Source of the DNA: an uncultured Acidimicrobiaceae bacterium
GTDB lineage: Bacteria > Actinomycetota > Acidimicrobiia > Acidimicrobiales > Ilumatobacteraceae
Assembly: GCA_903919455.1 (NCBI GenBank)
Contig: CAIXIJ010000061.1
Coordinates: 1 to 64,000, forward strand
DNA length: 64,000 nucleotides
Reading direction: 5' to 3'
In this document: one piece after another, positions 1 to 8,308 of the stretch
How positions within the stretch are numbered: the stretch's first letter is position 1
How the letters are laid out: each line of letters begins with the position of its first letter
The notes under the pieces: model-generated
What the model saw: the letters and a program-made list of their open reading frames with translations, nothing else
The model's database searches: none
What the model was told of the DNA's origin: nothing
Translations under genes and position numbers: made by a program

Positions 1-2
1 AT

Positions 3-326
3 GCCCGGTCGTTCTCGTTCGACGGTGGCGCCGCCACCTACATCGGCACCGCGCTCCTCGCGCTCCTCATCACCGTCGTCACCGTCGGCCTGGCGTTCCC
101 CTTCGCACTCGTCCTACGGCAGCGTTGGCAGGCCAAGCACACCTTCGTCGAAGGACGCCAACTCCAGTTCACCGGCACAGGCATCGGCCTGTTCGGCAAC
201 TGGATCAAATGGCTCCTCCTCACGATCATCACCCTTGGCATCTACTCATTCTGGGTTGTGCCACGAATCATCAAATGGACCGTCGAACACCAAGAGTTCA
301 GCGGAGCGCAACTCGCCACATCCTGA
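3..326 (+). CDS. DUF898/YjgN-like membrane protein, C-terminal fragment (5' truncated by window edge)
   Basis: Frame 3 is open from the edge to TGA at 324-326: ARSFSFDGGAATYIGTALLALLITVVTVGLAFPF...WIKWLLLTIITLGIYSFWVVPRIIKWTVEHQEF; hydrophobic segments and DUF898-like motif. Not in the supplied ORF list because it lacks a start. Confidence 0.6.
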   Translation, partial: ARSFSFDGGAATYIGTALLALLITVVTVGLAFPFALVLRQRWQAKHTFVEGRQLQFTGTGIGLFGNWIKWLLLTIITLGIYSFWVVPRIIKWTVEHQEFSGAQLATS

Positions 327-376
327 GCAGGCAACCGGGCCCGGACCCGCGTTTTCGGACGTGAGTTCGTGGCAAC

Positions 377-1220
377 TCAGCCGACAACGAACCAGGCGAC
401 GGTGGTGCTTCCCGGCTTCTTCGCCGTCCCAGGCACTTTGGCAAGCGTGATGACAGCGGTGTTGGTGCCCGGCTTGGGCACGGCGCTCTCCACATGTTGC
501 CCGTCGGTCTGGGCTTGAAGGTTGGCGAACACCATGCTGGCGGCCGTGAGCGAGCTTCCAGGGATGGTCACAGTGACACTGCGCGAGGGGTAGGTAACGG
601 TGGCGATGCCAGAACGGTTGAGCGAAATGCTGCCTTGCACGTCGAGGGCCCGAGCACCGGTGGCGGTGACTGCCGCCCCACTCCCGGCCGTAACCGCAAC
701 AAGCGCGCTGCTCGTGTTCGCAGCATTGAAGATCTGCGCAGTGACACCAGAACCAGTGCCAACACCACCATCATCACCCATCACCCCGGCGAATGAACTC
801 GAAATCCCCCGCACGCCGGGAGCGCCGTTGAAGGCGTGAGCGAACACACCCATGCCGGTGCCGTAGTTCTCCGCGTACAGCGCCGGACCGGAGTTCGTGC
901 TGCCCGCAACCTGTGCCGTCACTGCGGGCGCATCACCTGGTCCAGAACTCGCAGCGAACAGAGCGCGGGCGCCTGCAGAGTTCTCCAGGTACATCGTCCG
1001 GTATGGATGACTGGAGTAGAGCATCGTTTCGCTGTCACCCGCCGACATCGCAGTGCCGTACACCATGGTTCCCGCAGCTGCCTCTGCTGTGTTCGCTGAT
1101 GCAACAGCAGCGACGACGGCTCCCGCAGCCGCAGCACCACCGAGGCGAAGCAGACGCCGCCGATTGACTTCGGTGGCTCCGTCTTCGGGCGTAACTTCAC
1201 CCTTCCTGATATCGCTCATA
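377..1220 (-). CDS. Secreted hypothetical protein with Tat-type signal
   Basis: MSDIRKGEV...NRRRLLRLGGAAAAGAVVAAVASANTAEAAAG: twin-arginine-like signal then Ala/Gly/Ser-rich beta-type sequence. Start chosen at 1220 inside the longer ORF. Confidence 0.6.
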
Positions 1221-1394
1221 CTGAATCTTCTTCCCATCGACGCCAGCAGAATGCTGACCAATCGCCACACTAGATGAAACTGTGCTTGCGGGAATCCGGG
1301 GCATTCTGCAGCGAATCCTTCTCCCTGCGACTGTGGCCCAGGTGGCGCGTTGACTTCACAAAGCGGCGACTCGTGATGCCGTAGCAGCCAGTAG

Positions 1395-1622
1395 GCAGCT
1401 ACTGACATCCTCTCCCCTGAAGAGTTCGCGGGCATCGTCGACGCGTACGGTCTCGTCGACACGGCCGGCCTCGCTGCGATGATCGGTCGCAGCCACCGCA
1501 CGGTGACGCAGTCCGCCAGCGCAGAGCTCTGGCGGACAGGTCACCTGCCGCCGCCTCGAAGACTCACCCGGAGACCACACCGGAGCGCCGCACTTGGCTG
1601 TGCCTTCGTATGCTCGTTCTGA
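1395..1622 (+). pseudogene. Possible helix-turn-helix gene remnant without a recognisable start
   Basis: Open frame after an in-frame TAG (1392-1394): AATDILSPEEFAGIVDAYGLVDTAGLAAMIGRSHRTVTQSASAELWRTGHLPPPRR..., HTH-like. Confidence 0.3.
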
Positions 1623-1648
1623 CGATCTTTATGTCATTTAATGATCGT
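1622..1648. promoter_or_regulatory. Candidate HipB operator (imperfect dyad)
   Basis: ACGATCTTTA-N7-TAATGATCGT (9/10 arm complementarity) in the AT-rich region upstream of hipB. Confidence 0.4.
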
Positions 1649-1700
1649 TGTAGCAAGCATAATGGACTACACTTTGGGATGAGACCACAAGGAGCCGCAC

Positions 1701-2003
1701 ATGGCAACTCGCCCAACCTCGGCCCGCACACGAAACGCCGAGCGACAGCTCGGCGAGCACGTGCGCGCCTGGCGCAAACTCCAAGGTCTCACTGCCGAAC
1801 AGTTGGCGGAACGGTCAGGCATCAATCGCAACACGCTCGGCCGGCTGGAACGCGGTGAGGGTTCCACGGATCTCGCCGTCTTCCTCGCCGTTGTCCGTGC
1901 CCTCGGACAACTCGACAGCGTCGTCAACGCACTCGACCCCTACGAGACTCCCCTCGGCCGCGCCCGTGCCGATGAGGCGCTACCACAGCGGGTGCGTCGA
2001 TGA
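1701..2003 (+). CDS. hipB: XRE-family antitoxin HipB-like
   Basis: HTH: LQGLTAEQLAERSGINRNTLGRLERGEGSTDLAVFLAVVRALG; overlaps hipA start by 4 bp (ATGA). Confidence 0.8.
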   Translation: MATRPTSARTRNAERQLGEHVRAWRKLQGLTAEQLAERSGINRNTLGRLERGEGSTDLAVFLAVVRALGQLDSVVNALDPYETPLGRARADEALPQRVRR

Positions 2004-3232
2004 GTGCCGCACCCTCCACACGACTTGATGTGCACCTCGAACGCGGAGGCATCGTCGAGTTCGTCGGCACCGCGCACATCACCGTGCGACGGCAACAGAC
2101 GTCGACCGCCTTCACCTACAGCGATCACTACCTTCGCCAGCGCGACGCAATGTCGATCAGCCCCGACCTCCCGCTCAGCAGCGGCTCCGCGATCACCGAC
2201 GGGCTGCCAGGAGCGTTCAGCGACAGCGCGCCGGACCGGTGGGGCCAGAACCTCATCCGCAAACGCATCCGAGGGGTGAACCGCGATGCTGGTGGCGCAA
2301 CCACGTTCGTCTCCGATGTCGACTTCCTCCTCGGCGTCAGCGACACCACCCGACAGGGATCACTCCGGTTCACACTCGCGGGCCGGACCGATTTCCTCGA
2401 CTCGAGCCTCGACGTCCCGAAGCTCATCCACTTGCCCAAACTCCTGAACGCTGCCGACCTCGTCGCACGCGACGCATCACTGGACGACATGGCTGCCGTC
2501 AAAGCGCTGCTCGACGCCGGATCGGGATCGCTCGGAGGCGCACGCCCCAAAGCGTCCGTGGTCAACGATGGACGACTCCTCATCGCCAAGTTTCCGCACC
2601 CCCACGACGAGTGGAACGTCATGGCATGGGAGAAGACCGCACTGGACCTCGCCGAGATGTGTGGCTTCCCCACTCCGAGCCGTCGACTGGTCGACGTGGC
2701 CGGCCGCCATGTGCTGCTCCTAGGACGGTTCGACCGGAGCGACCGCTCGCGGGTGCCCTACATCTCAGCGATGACAATCGTCGATGGCCGTGACGGTCAG
2801 GAGCACGACTACCTCGACGTCGCCGAAGCCCTCGCGGACCACGGCAGCAATGTCGCAGCCGACCTTGAGCAACTCTGGCGTCGCATCGCATTCACGATCG
2901 CCATCAACAACATTGACGATCACCTCCGCAACCACGGGTTCCTGCACACGCGAGGCGGCTGGACACTCTCCCCCATCTTCGACATCAACCCGCACCCGAA
3001 CGCTTCAACGGCGCGCGCCACGAGCGTCAACTTCCGACAGAGCGCCGAACGGAACGACGAGCAACACAACCTGCTCGCCGTCGCACCGCATTTCGGTCTG
3101 CGGCCCGACGCAGCAGAAGCGGCGCACGACGCGATAACCGAGGTCGTCAGAACGCAGTGGCGCGCCGTTGCCCGAGCGAACGGAGTGACAGAAGCAGAAC
3201 TTGGCCGCTTCGCCGAAGTGCTCGACCGCTGA
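2000..3232 (+). CDS. hipA: Type II toxin HipA-like serine/threonine kinase
   Basis: HipA motifs GSLGGARPKASV, LLIAKFPHPHDEWNVMAWE, NNIDDHLRNHGFL, LSPIFDINPHP. Confidence 0.88.
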   Translation: MSAAPSTRLDVHLERGGIVEFVGTAHITVRRQQTSTAFTYSDHYLRQRDAMSISPDLPLSSGSAITDGLPGAFSDSAPDRWGQNLIRKRIRGVNRDAGGATTFVSDVDFLLGVSDTTRQGSLRFTLAGRTDFLDSSLDVPKLIHLPKLLNAADLVARDASLDDMAAVKALLDAGSGSLGGARPKASVVNDGRLLIAKFPHPHDEWNVMAWEKTALDLAEMCGFPTPSRRLVDVAGRHVLLLGRFDRSDRSRVPYISAMTIVDGRDGQEHDYLDVAEALADHGSNVAADLEQLWRRIAFTIAINNIDDHLRNHGFLHTRGGWTLSPIFDINPHPNASTARATSVNFRQSAERNDEQHNLLAVAPHFGLRPDAAEAAHDAITEVVRTQWRAVARANGVTEAELGRFAEVLDR

Positions 3233-3557
3233 AGACCCGCGGCGCGAAAACCAAGACGCACAAGAGCCGTCACCGATCCCAGGGCGATTCAGCGTCCACC
3301 GGAATGCTGGGTCGCTCCTATCGGCTTCGAGTCGGCCGGTCGATCGTGCACCAGTCGTCGGGGAACGACAGACTGTGGTGATGATGAAGTCGCTGACGCC
3401 GACGGTGTGGCCGGCAGCGACTCGTGGGCGATGACCGAGTGGGCGTCGGCCACCGAGCGAGCCATGAAGGTCCTCACCCGAGTCGACGAGGGACGGCTGT
3501 GACGGGTACCGACCGAGCAGCCAAGGGTGCGATCCGGATCCGCCGCCGGGGCTCTCG

Positions 3558-4790
3558 ATGACATCACTCCCGTCGCCCGGTCTGGGCCGTGTCGCGGCCG
3601 AAGCGTTCGTTGCGCAGCACCTCGCCCATCTCGCGTGCGATGGGGTCCGGGGTTCTGGATCGTTCACGGGCGGCCAGGTGGCCGCCGACTCGAAGCTCGC
3701 CGCCTTCGACGTCACCGGTTACGCCACGCGCCGCAACGAGGTGTACCCACCGTCGAGGCGTGGGGCCTCCCGACTCTCGCCGTACATCCGCCACGGCCTT
3801 CTGTCGCTGCCGGATGTCTGGGACCATGTCGCCGGTGGGCCCCACCGCGACGTCGAGAAGTTTCGCGATGAACTGCTCTGGCAGGAGTACGCCCGGCACT
3901 GGTATGCCCGTTTCGGAACCCTGACTCGCCACAACACTCGTCATCGCCTCCCGGGGTCGGATCTCGCAGCTGGTGTTTCGGCCGACAAGGGATGGTCGCG
4001 GAGGCTGTCCTGTCTCGATCTTGCCCTGTCGGAGTTGGACCGCGACGGGTGGCTCGTCAACCAGACCCGGATGTGGCTCGCGGGCCACTGGACGGTTCGC
4101 GAAGGCCTGCGGTGGACCGACGGCGAAGACCACTTCTTCCGCCATCTGCTCGACGGCTCACGGGCTGCCAACCGACTCGGCTGGCAATGGGTAACCGGCG
4201 CCGGGTCGTCGAAGCCGTACGGGCTCAGCCGGCATCAGGTCGAGCGACGCGCCCCGGGGATCTGCACGTCGTGCGAGCTCCGCGATGCGTGTCCGATCGA
4301 GGGCTGGCCCCGGGATCCGGTGTTGGAACCGATCGAGCGAGTCGACAGGATCCACGTCGCTCCATCAGTCGCTGTCTCGTCGGGCCCAGTCGGCGTGGTC
4401 GCCAACAAGACCCCGGACGCTGTCTGGTTGACGGCCGAGTCGCTCGGTCATCGCGATCCGGCGCTTTCCGCCCACCGTGACCTTCCGGTCCTGTTCGTGT
4501 TCGACGAACGTCTCCTGGGATCGCTGCGGTTGTCGTCGAAGCGCCTGGTGTTCATAACCGAGACGCTCGCTGAGCTCGGCGTCGAGCACGACCTTCAGGT
4601 GTCGCTCGGCGACCCGGTCGAGATTCTCGCAGGCAGGGAACTCGCCGTGACGTTCGCACCCGTGCCCGGCTTCCGACGGCGAGCTGAACGCCTGCAGCCC
4701 GCCGAGCTGCACCCGTGGCCGTGGCTTCGCCGACCGACCGCAGGACCGATCGAGTCGTTCGGCGCCTGGCGCCGCTCGCTCGGCTGTTGA
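3558..4790 (+). CDS. Cryptochrome/photolyase-related protein with FAD-binding domain N-terminal and Rossmann-like domain C-terminal
   Basis: SRLSPYIRHGLLSLPDVW, ELLWQEYARHW, DGWLVNQTRMWLAGHWTVREGLRW, FFRHLLDGSRAANRLGWQWVTGAGSSKPYGLSR, then C-terminal VWLTAESLGHRDPALSAHRDLPVLFVFDE. Confidence 0.75.
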   Translation: MTSLPSPGLGRVAAEAFVAQHLAHLACDGVRGSGSFTGGQVAADSKLAAFDVTGYATRRNEVYPPSRRGASRLSPYIRHGLLSLPDVWDHVAGGPHRDVEKFRDELLWQEYARHWYARFGTLTRHNTRHRLPGSDLAAGVSADKGWSRRLSCLDLALSELDRDGWLVNQTRMWLAGHWTVREGLRWTDGEDHFFRHLLDGSRAANRLGWQWVTGAGSSKPYGLSRHQVERRAPGICTSCELRDACPIEGWPRDPVLEPIERVDRIHVAPSVAVSSGPVGVVANKTPDAVWLTAESLGHRDPALSAHRDLPVLFVFDERLLGSLRLSSKRLVFITETLAELGVEHDLQVSLGDPVEILAGRELAVTFAPVPGFRRRAERLQPAELHPWPWLRRPTAGPIESFGAWRRSLGC

Positions 4791-4819
4791 TTCATTTGAG
4801 CGACTGCCTGAGCCGGCCG

Positions 4820-5019
4820 TCAGTTGATCGGGGTGTCTCGCTGCACGTCGCCCATTGCCATCTGACCGCGTGAGCCCATCGCCGCCCACATACCGATCTG
4901 CCGCTTCTTCGGTTCCTTACTGACTTCGACGCAACCCACGTGCATCGTCGCGTCGGCGACAACGACGACATCGTCGCGTTTCCCAATCTCGATTCCGCAC
5001 GCTCGGCAGATGGACATGT
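4820..5019 (-). CDS. Small putative zinc-binding hypothetical protein
   Basis: MSICRACGIEIGKRDDVVVVADATMHVGCVEV: CxxC...HxxC; start at 5019 or 5035. Confidence 0.5.
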
Positions 5020-5130
5020 CGACCCCTCTTCGCACCGACAGGCTGCGTCAGCCACCCAGCCCGTGTCAATCGGTGGAAGCGAGATCCTCGGGGCCGTTTG
5101 TCACTGAAGGCGTCCAGCACGGCCCGCGCG

Positions 5131-5231
5131 CTCCCCAGGGAGTGCCCCATCCGAGTCCCACGCCGCCATCCGAGTCCCACGCCACCATGCGAGTGTGGAC
5201 TCGCACCCGGGGTGCGAGTCCACACTCGGAT
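5131..5231 (+). repeat. Interspersed repeat copy A: two 19-bp ATCCGAGTCCCAC-type units plus perfect terminal hairpin
   Basis: CTCCCCAGGGAGTGCCCC, then ATCCGAGTCCCAC units at 5149 and 5168, then a perfect inverted repeat 5190-5208/5210-5228. Confidence 0.8.
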
Positions 5232-5319
5232 GCCCCCACACCGCGCCTTCCCGCCGAAAGGCGCTTGCACCGCACGATCATCGCTTCGTTCCTTGCTTGA
5301 CGCGCCGCATCCCAGCACG

Positions 5320-6114
5320 ATGTGGGTCGTGACCGATCCCGACATGCTTCGCCATCACCGGTACATCCGGTCGAACGGGTACGACCCGGCGTGGGTGGTC
5401 GAGAACCAGATGGGGCCACACCCCCTATGGCTGCTCGAAGCGCTCACCGAGGTGTTGCCGATCGAGCCGGGCATGCGCGTGCTTGATCTGGGCTGTGGCC
5501 GAGCGATGACCTCGATCTTCCTGGCACGTGAGTTCGGCGCGCAGGTGTGGGCGACGGACCTGTGGATCCCGGCAGAGGAGAACGAACGCCGTATCGCGGA
5601 AGCTGGGCTGAGCGAGCTGGTGACCGCAGTACACGCCGAAGCCCACGCCCTACCGTTCGAGCCGGAGTTCTTCGATCTCGTCGTCAGTCTCGACGCCTAC
5701 CAGTACTTCGGTACCGACGATCTCTATCTCGGGTACCTCTTGAGCTTCCTGAAGCCAGGCGGACGAATTGGTGCGGTAATGCCGGGCACCGTTCGGGAAC
5801 TCGGTGAGGAGATCCCTTCCACGCTCGCGCCGTTCTGGGAGTGGGACTTCTGCTGCTGGCACACCCCGCAGTGGTGGCGCTCGCACTGGGCGAAGACACG
5901 CAAGGTGGGCATCGATCACGTTGGAACCATCGAGGATGGCTGGCGTGACTGGCTTCAGTTCAACGACACGATCACTCCTTGGGTAACGGGTTGGTGGGTC
6001 GATGAGGTCGCAACGACGCACGAAATGCTCATGGCCGACCAGGGACGCGAGTTGTGCTTCGTATCGATCACCGCAACGAAGCCCACGGCAGCCAAGGAAG
6101 CGACGACCACCTGA
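5320..6114 (+). CDS. SAM-dependent class I methyltransferase
   Basis: MRVLDLGCGRAMTSIFLAREFGAQVWATDLW; FDLVVSLDAYQYFGTDDLYLGYLLSFLKPGGRIG. Confidence 0.8.
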   Translation: MWVVTDPDMLRHHRYIRSNGYDPAWVVENQMGPHPLWLLEALTEVLPIEPGMRVLDLGCGRAMTSIFLAREFGAQVWATDLWIPAEENERRIAEAGLSELVTAVHAEAHALPFEPEFFDLVVSLDAYQYFGTDDLYLGYLLSFLKPGGRIGAVMPGTVRELGEEIPSTLAPFWEWDFCCWHTPQWWRSHWAKTRKVGIDHVGTIEDGWRDWLQFNDTITPWVTGWWVDEVATTHEMLMADQGRELCFVSITATKPTAAKEATTT

Positions 6115-6155
6115 GCACCGCCAAGCTTCGGCGAGCGACGATGCCTAGGAAGGGC

Positions 6156-6806
6156 TTAGCCGTTGGCGTCGCTGGTGCTTGACGCGCCGATCTGGCTCAG
6201 CGGCCTGCCGGTCGGGGAGCGATCAAGCAGGCGCACCATGCGGTCAACAGCGGCGTTGACCATATCCAGCAGCAACCCGGTAGCGCCCTGCTTCAACATG
6301 CGGCCCTCGTGCACGGCGATGGCAATCGAGACGGAGTTCTCGGTGAACAACCACACCGCCGGGAACAGCCCTGGCGGGCCGTTCTGAAAGTCGAGCACCG
6401 AATCCCAGCGACTCCGCAGCATTGCTTCCATCTTCAATCGCACGGGCACCAGATCATCGTTGGCGCGCGCGTGCATGACGGCGTTCATCGCGTACAGATC
6501 GCAGGCCGGCAAGCCGCACAACAACTCGAACAGCTGCATCACGCGGTCAGCCGGGGCCAGGTCCTCTGTCGCCGCCAGATCTGCGAAACCCTCTGCCTGC
6601 AAGACTCGCTGCTCGAAGAACGCAACCTGCAGCGATTCACGGTCGGGAAAGAACGCATAACCCAATGCCCGGCTGACACCGGCTTCTTTCGCCACCTCGG
6701 CAACGGTGAGTTCGCGCAATCCCTTCGCCTCGTACACGCGACCAGCAGCCTCGAGAAGCGTCCGGACGCGAACGTCAGGTGCGAGGTAGGAGCGGACCGC
6801 CGGCAC
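6156..6806 (-). CDS. TetR/AcrR family transcriptional regulator
   Basis: LLEAAGRVYEAKGLRELTVAEVAKEAGVSRALGYAFFPDRESLQVAFFEQR. Confidence 0.82.
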   Translation of the reverse strand: MPAVRSYLAPDVRVRTLLEAAGRVYEAKGLRELTVAEVAKEAGVSRALGYAFFPDRESLQVAFFEQRVLQAEGFADLAATEDLAPADRVMQLFELLCGLPACDLYAMNAVMHARANDDLVPVRLKMEAMLRSRWDSVLDFQNGPPGLFPAVWLFTENSVSIAIAVHEGRMLKQGATGLLLDMVNAAVDRMVRLLDRSPTGRPLSQIGASSTSDANG

Positions 6807-6943
6807 TGCGGGAACGCTAACGAAGGTCCCAACCCGGGGCTAACCGAGGGTGAACTTTTAGTGTCAAGTTTCCGTGAAGTTGACACTTCTGTCGGCAGGC
6901 GAGCTGGGCTCGGCGCTCCGCTGCGCACACTACGGTCCTACGG

Positions 6944-7330
6944 ATGCACATCGAGTCGGTGGCCATCCTCGTGGACGACTACGACGATGCGATCGCCTTC
7001 TTCGTCGACGCACTCGGATTCGAACTCATCGAGGACACTCCATCGCTGACGAACGATGGTCGCAAGAAGCGTTGGGTCGTCGTCCGTCCGCCCGGCGCGA
7101 CGACTGCCATTCTCCTCGCACAAGTCGATGGCGAACAGCAGTCCGCAGGCGTCGGCGAACAGACAGCGGGCCGAGTCGGCTTTTTCCTACGCGTCGATGA
7201 TTTCGACGTCAGCTACCAACGGATGGTCGAACACGGAGTGCGATTCCTGACCGAGCCGAGAATCGAGAGCTACGGGACGGTCGCCGTGTTCCTCGACGTC
7301 GCCGGCAACAAGTGGGACCTTCTCGGCTGA
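6944..7330 (+). CDS. VOC (glyoxalase/bleomycin resistance) family protein
   Basis: MHIESVAILVDDYDDAIAFFVDALGFELIED...VGFFLRVDDFDVSYQRMVEHGVRF...YGTVAVFLDVAGNKWDLLG. Confidence 0.85.
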   Translation: MHIESVAILVDDYDDAIAFFVDALGFELIEDTPSLTNDGRKKRWVVVRPPGATTAILLAQVDGEQQSAGVGEQTAGRVGFFLRVDDFDVSYQRMVEHGVRFLTEPRIESYGTVAVFLDVAGNKWDLLG

Positions 7331-7346
7331 CCGCTCGACCCGCCGG

Positions 7347-7553
7347 CGCGCACTGACTCGCCGCTTCTACAGGGCGCCTGGTGTACACATCACCTGGGGT
7401 CCCACCGCACACTCCCCAGGGAGCGCCCCATCCGAGTCCCACACCCCCATCCGAGTCCCACAACCCCATCCGAGTCCCACGGCGCCATCCGAGTCTCACG
7501 GCGCCAGGCGAGTAGGGACTCGCATCCGGGGTGCGAGTACACACTCGGATGCC
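7347..7553 (+). repeat. Interspersed repeat copy B: four 19-bp units plus imperfect terminal hairpin
   Basis: ATCCGAGTC(C/T)CAC units start at 7430, 7449, 7468, 7487 (exact 19-bp period). Left flank GCGCACT...CACCTGGGGTCCCACCGC shared with copy C. Confidence 0.8.
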
Positions 7554-7592
7554 CCGCAAGCGACAGCCTGCCAGACCAAGCCGAAACGATGA

Positions 7593-7997
7593 TCAGGTCG
7601 CAGTGAACTGGGTGAAGTGGAGCAGCACACCGCTCGGGTCCCATACGTACGTCACCGTGCCGCCCCAGTCCTCGAGCTTCGGCTGGGCCACCCGCGCAGG
7701 CCCGTAGCTTCCGCTGCTGAGTACATCGGACACCCGATCGAACCACGCCATCGCGTCGGACACCACGATCGTGAGCATGAAGTTCTCAGCCCACTCCTTG
7801 ACGTAGAAGTTCTGCAACATGAAGCGGTAGCCGCTGAGCTCCATCAACGCGAGCCCATCGCCATCCGTCCACAACGTGCACCAACCCATCGACTCGTAGA
7901 ACGCCTTCGACAACGCGAAGTCCAGGGCCGGTACGAACGCGCGCACATCCTCGACGGCAAATCGGTCCTCGGACGAAAGGTTGCTCACGGGGCGCAC
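7593..7997 (-). CDS. VOC family protein
   Basis: DVRAFVPALDFALSKAFYESMGWCTLWTDGDGLALMELSGYRFMLQNFY...VTYVWDPSGVLLHFTQF. Confidence 0.8.
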   Translation of the reverse strand: MRPVSNLSSEDRFAVEDVRAFVPALDFALSKAFYESMGWCTLWTDGDGLALMELSGYRFMLQNFYVKEWAENFMLTIVVSDAMAWFDRVSDVLSSGSYGPARVAQPKLEDWGGTVTYVWDPSGVLLHFTQFTAT

Positions 7998-8087
7998 ATT
8001 GCCCGCTCAACGACCCTCTCCGCAAGTGCCTCCCGCCCACTCGTCCGAGGGTCAGCGACCCTCCGGAGCGCACTCTCTCGCCGCCTC

Positions 8088-8213
8088 TGCAGGGTGCCGC
8101 GTGCACCATCACCTGGGGTCCCACCGCGCACTCCCCAGGGAGCGCCCCATTCGAGTCCCACGGCCCCATCCGAGTCCGGACTCACATCCGGGGTGCGAGT
8201 ACACACTCGGATG
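8088..8213 (+). repeat. Interspersed repeat copy C: two 19-bp units plus imperfect terminal hairpin
   Basis: Shares CACCTGGGGTCCCACCGC(G/A)CACTCCCCAGGGAGCGCCCCAT with B; units at 8149 and 8168; GGGTGCGAGTACACACTCGGATG end. Confidence 0.8.
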
Positions 8214-8308
8214 CGCCTGGTTTCCGCTGCTCAGTGCATCGAACACCCGAGATCAGCCCCACAGCGCGGCCCATCTACACTCCATGACTGACCTCGGGAG
8301 TATCTGAT

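Noticed and set aside
7430-7510. CRISPR-like short direct repeats
   Set aside because: 19-bp units are directly adjacent with no unique spacers and no cas genes nearby; the same applies to 48076-48150.
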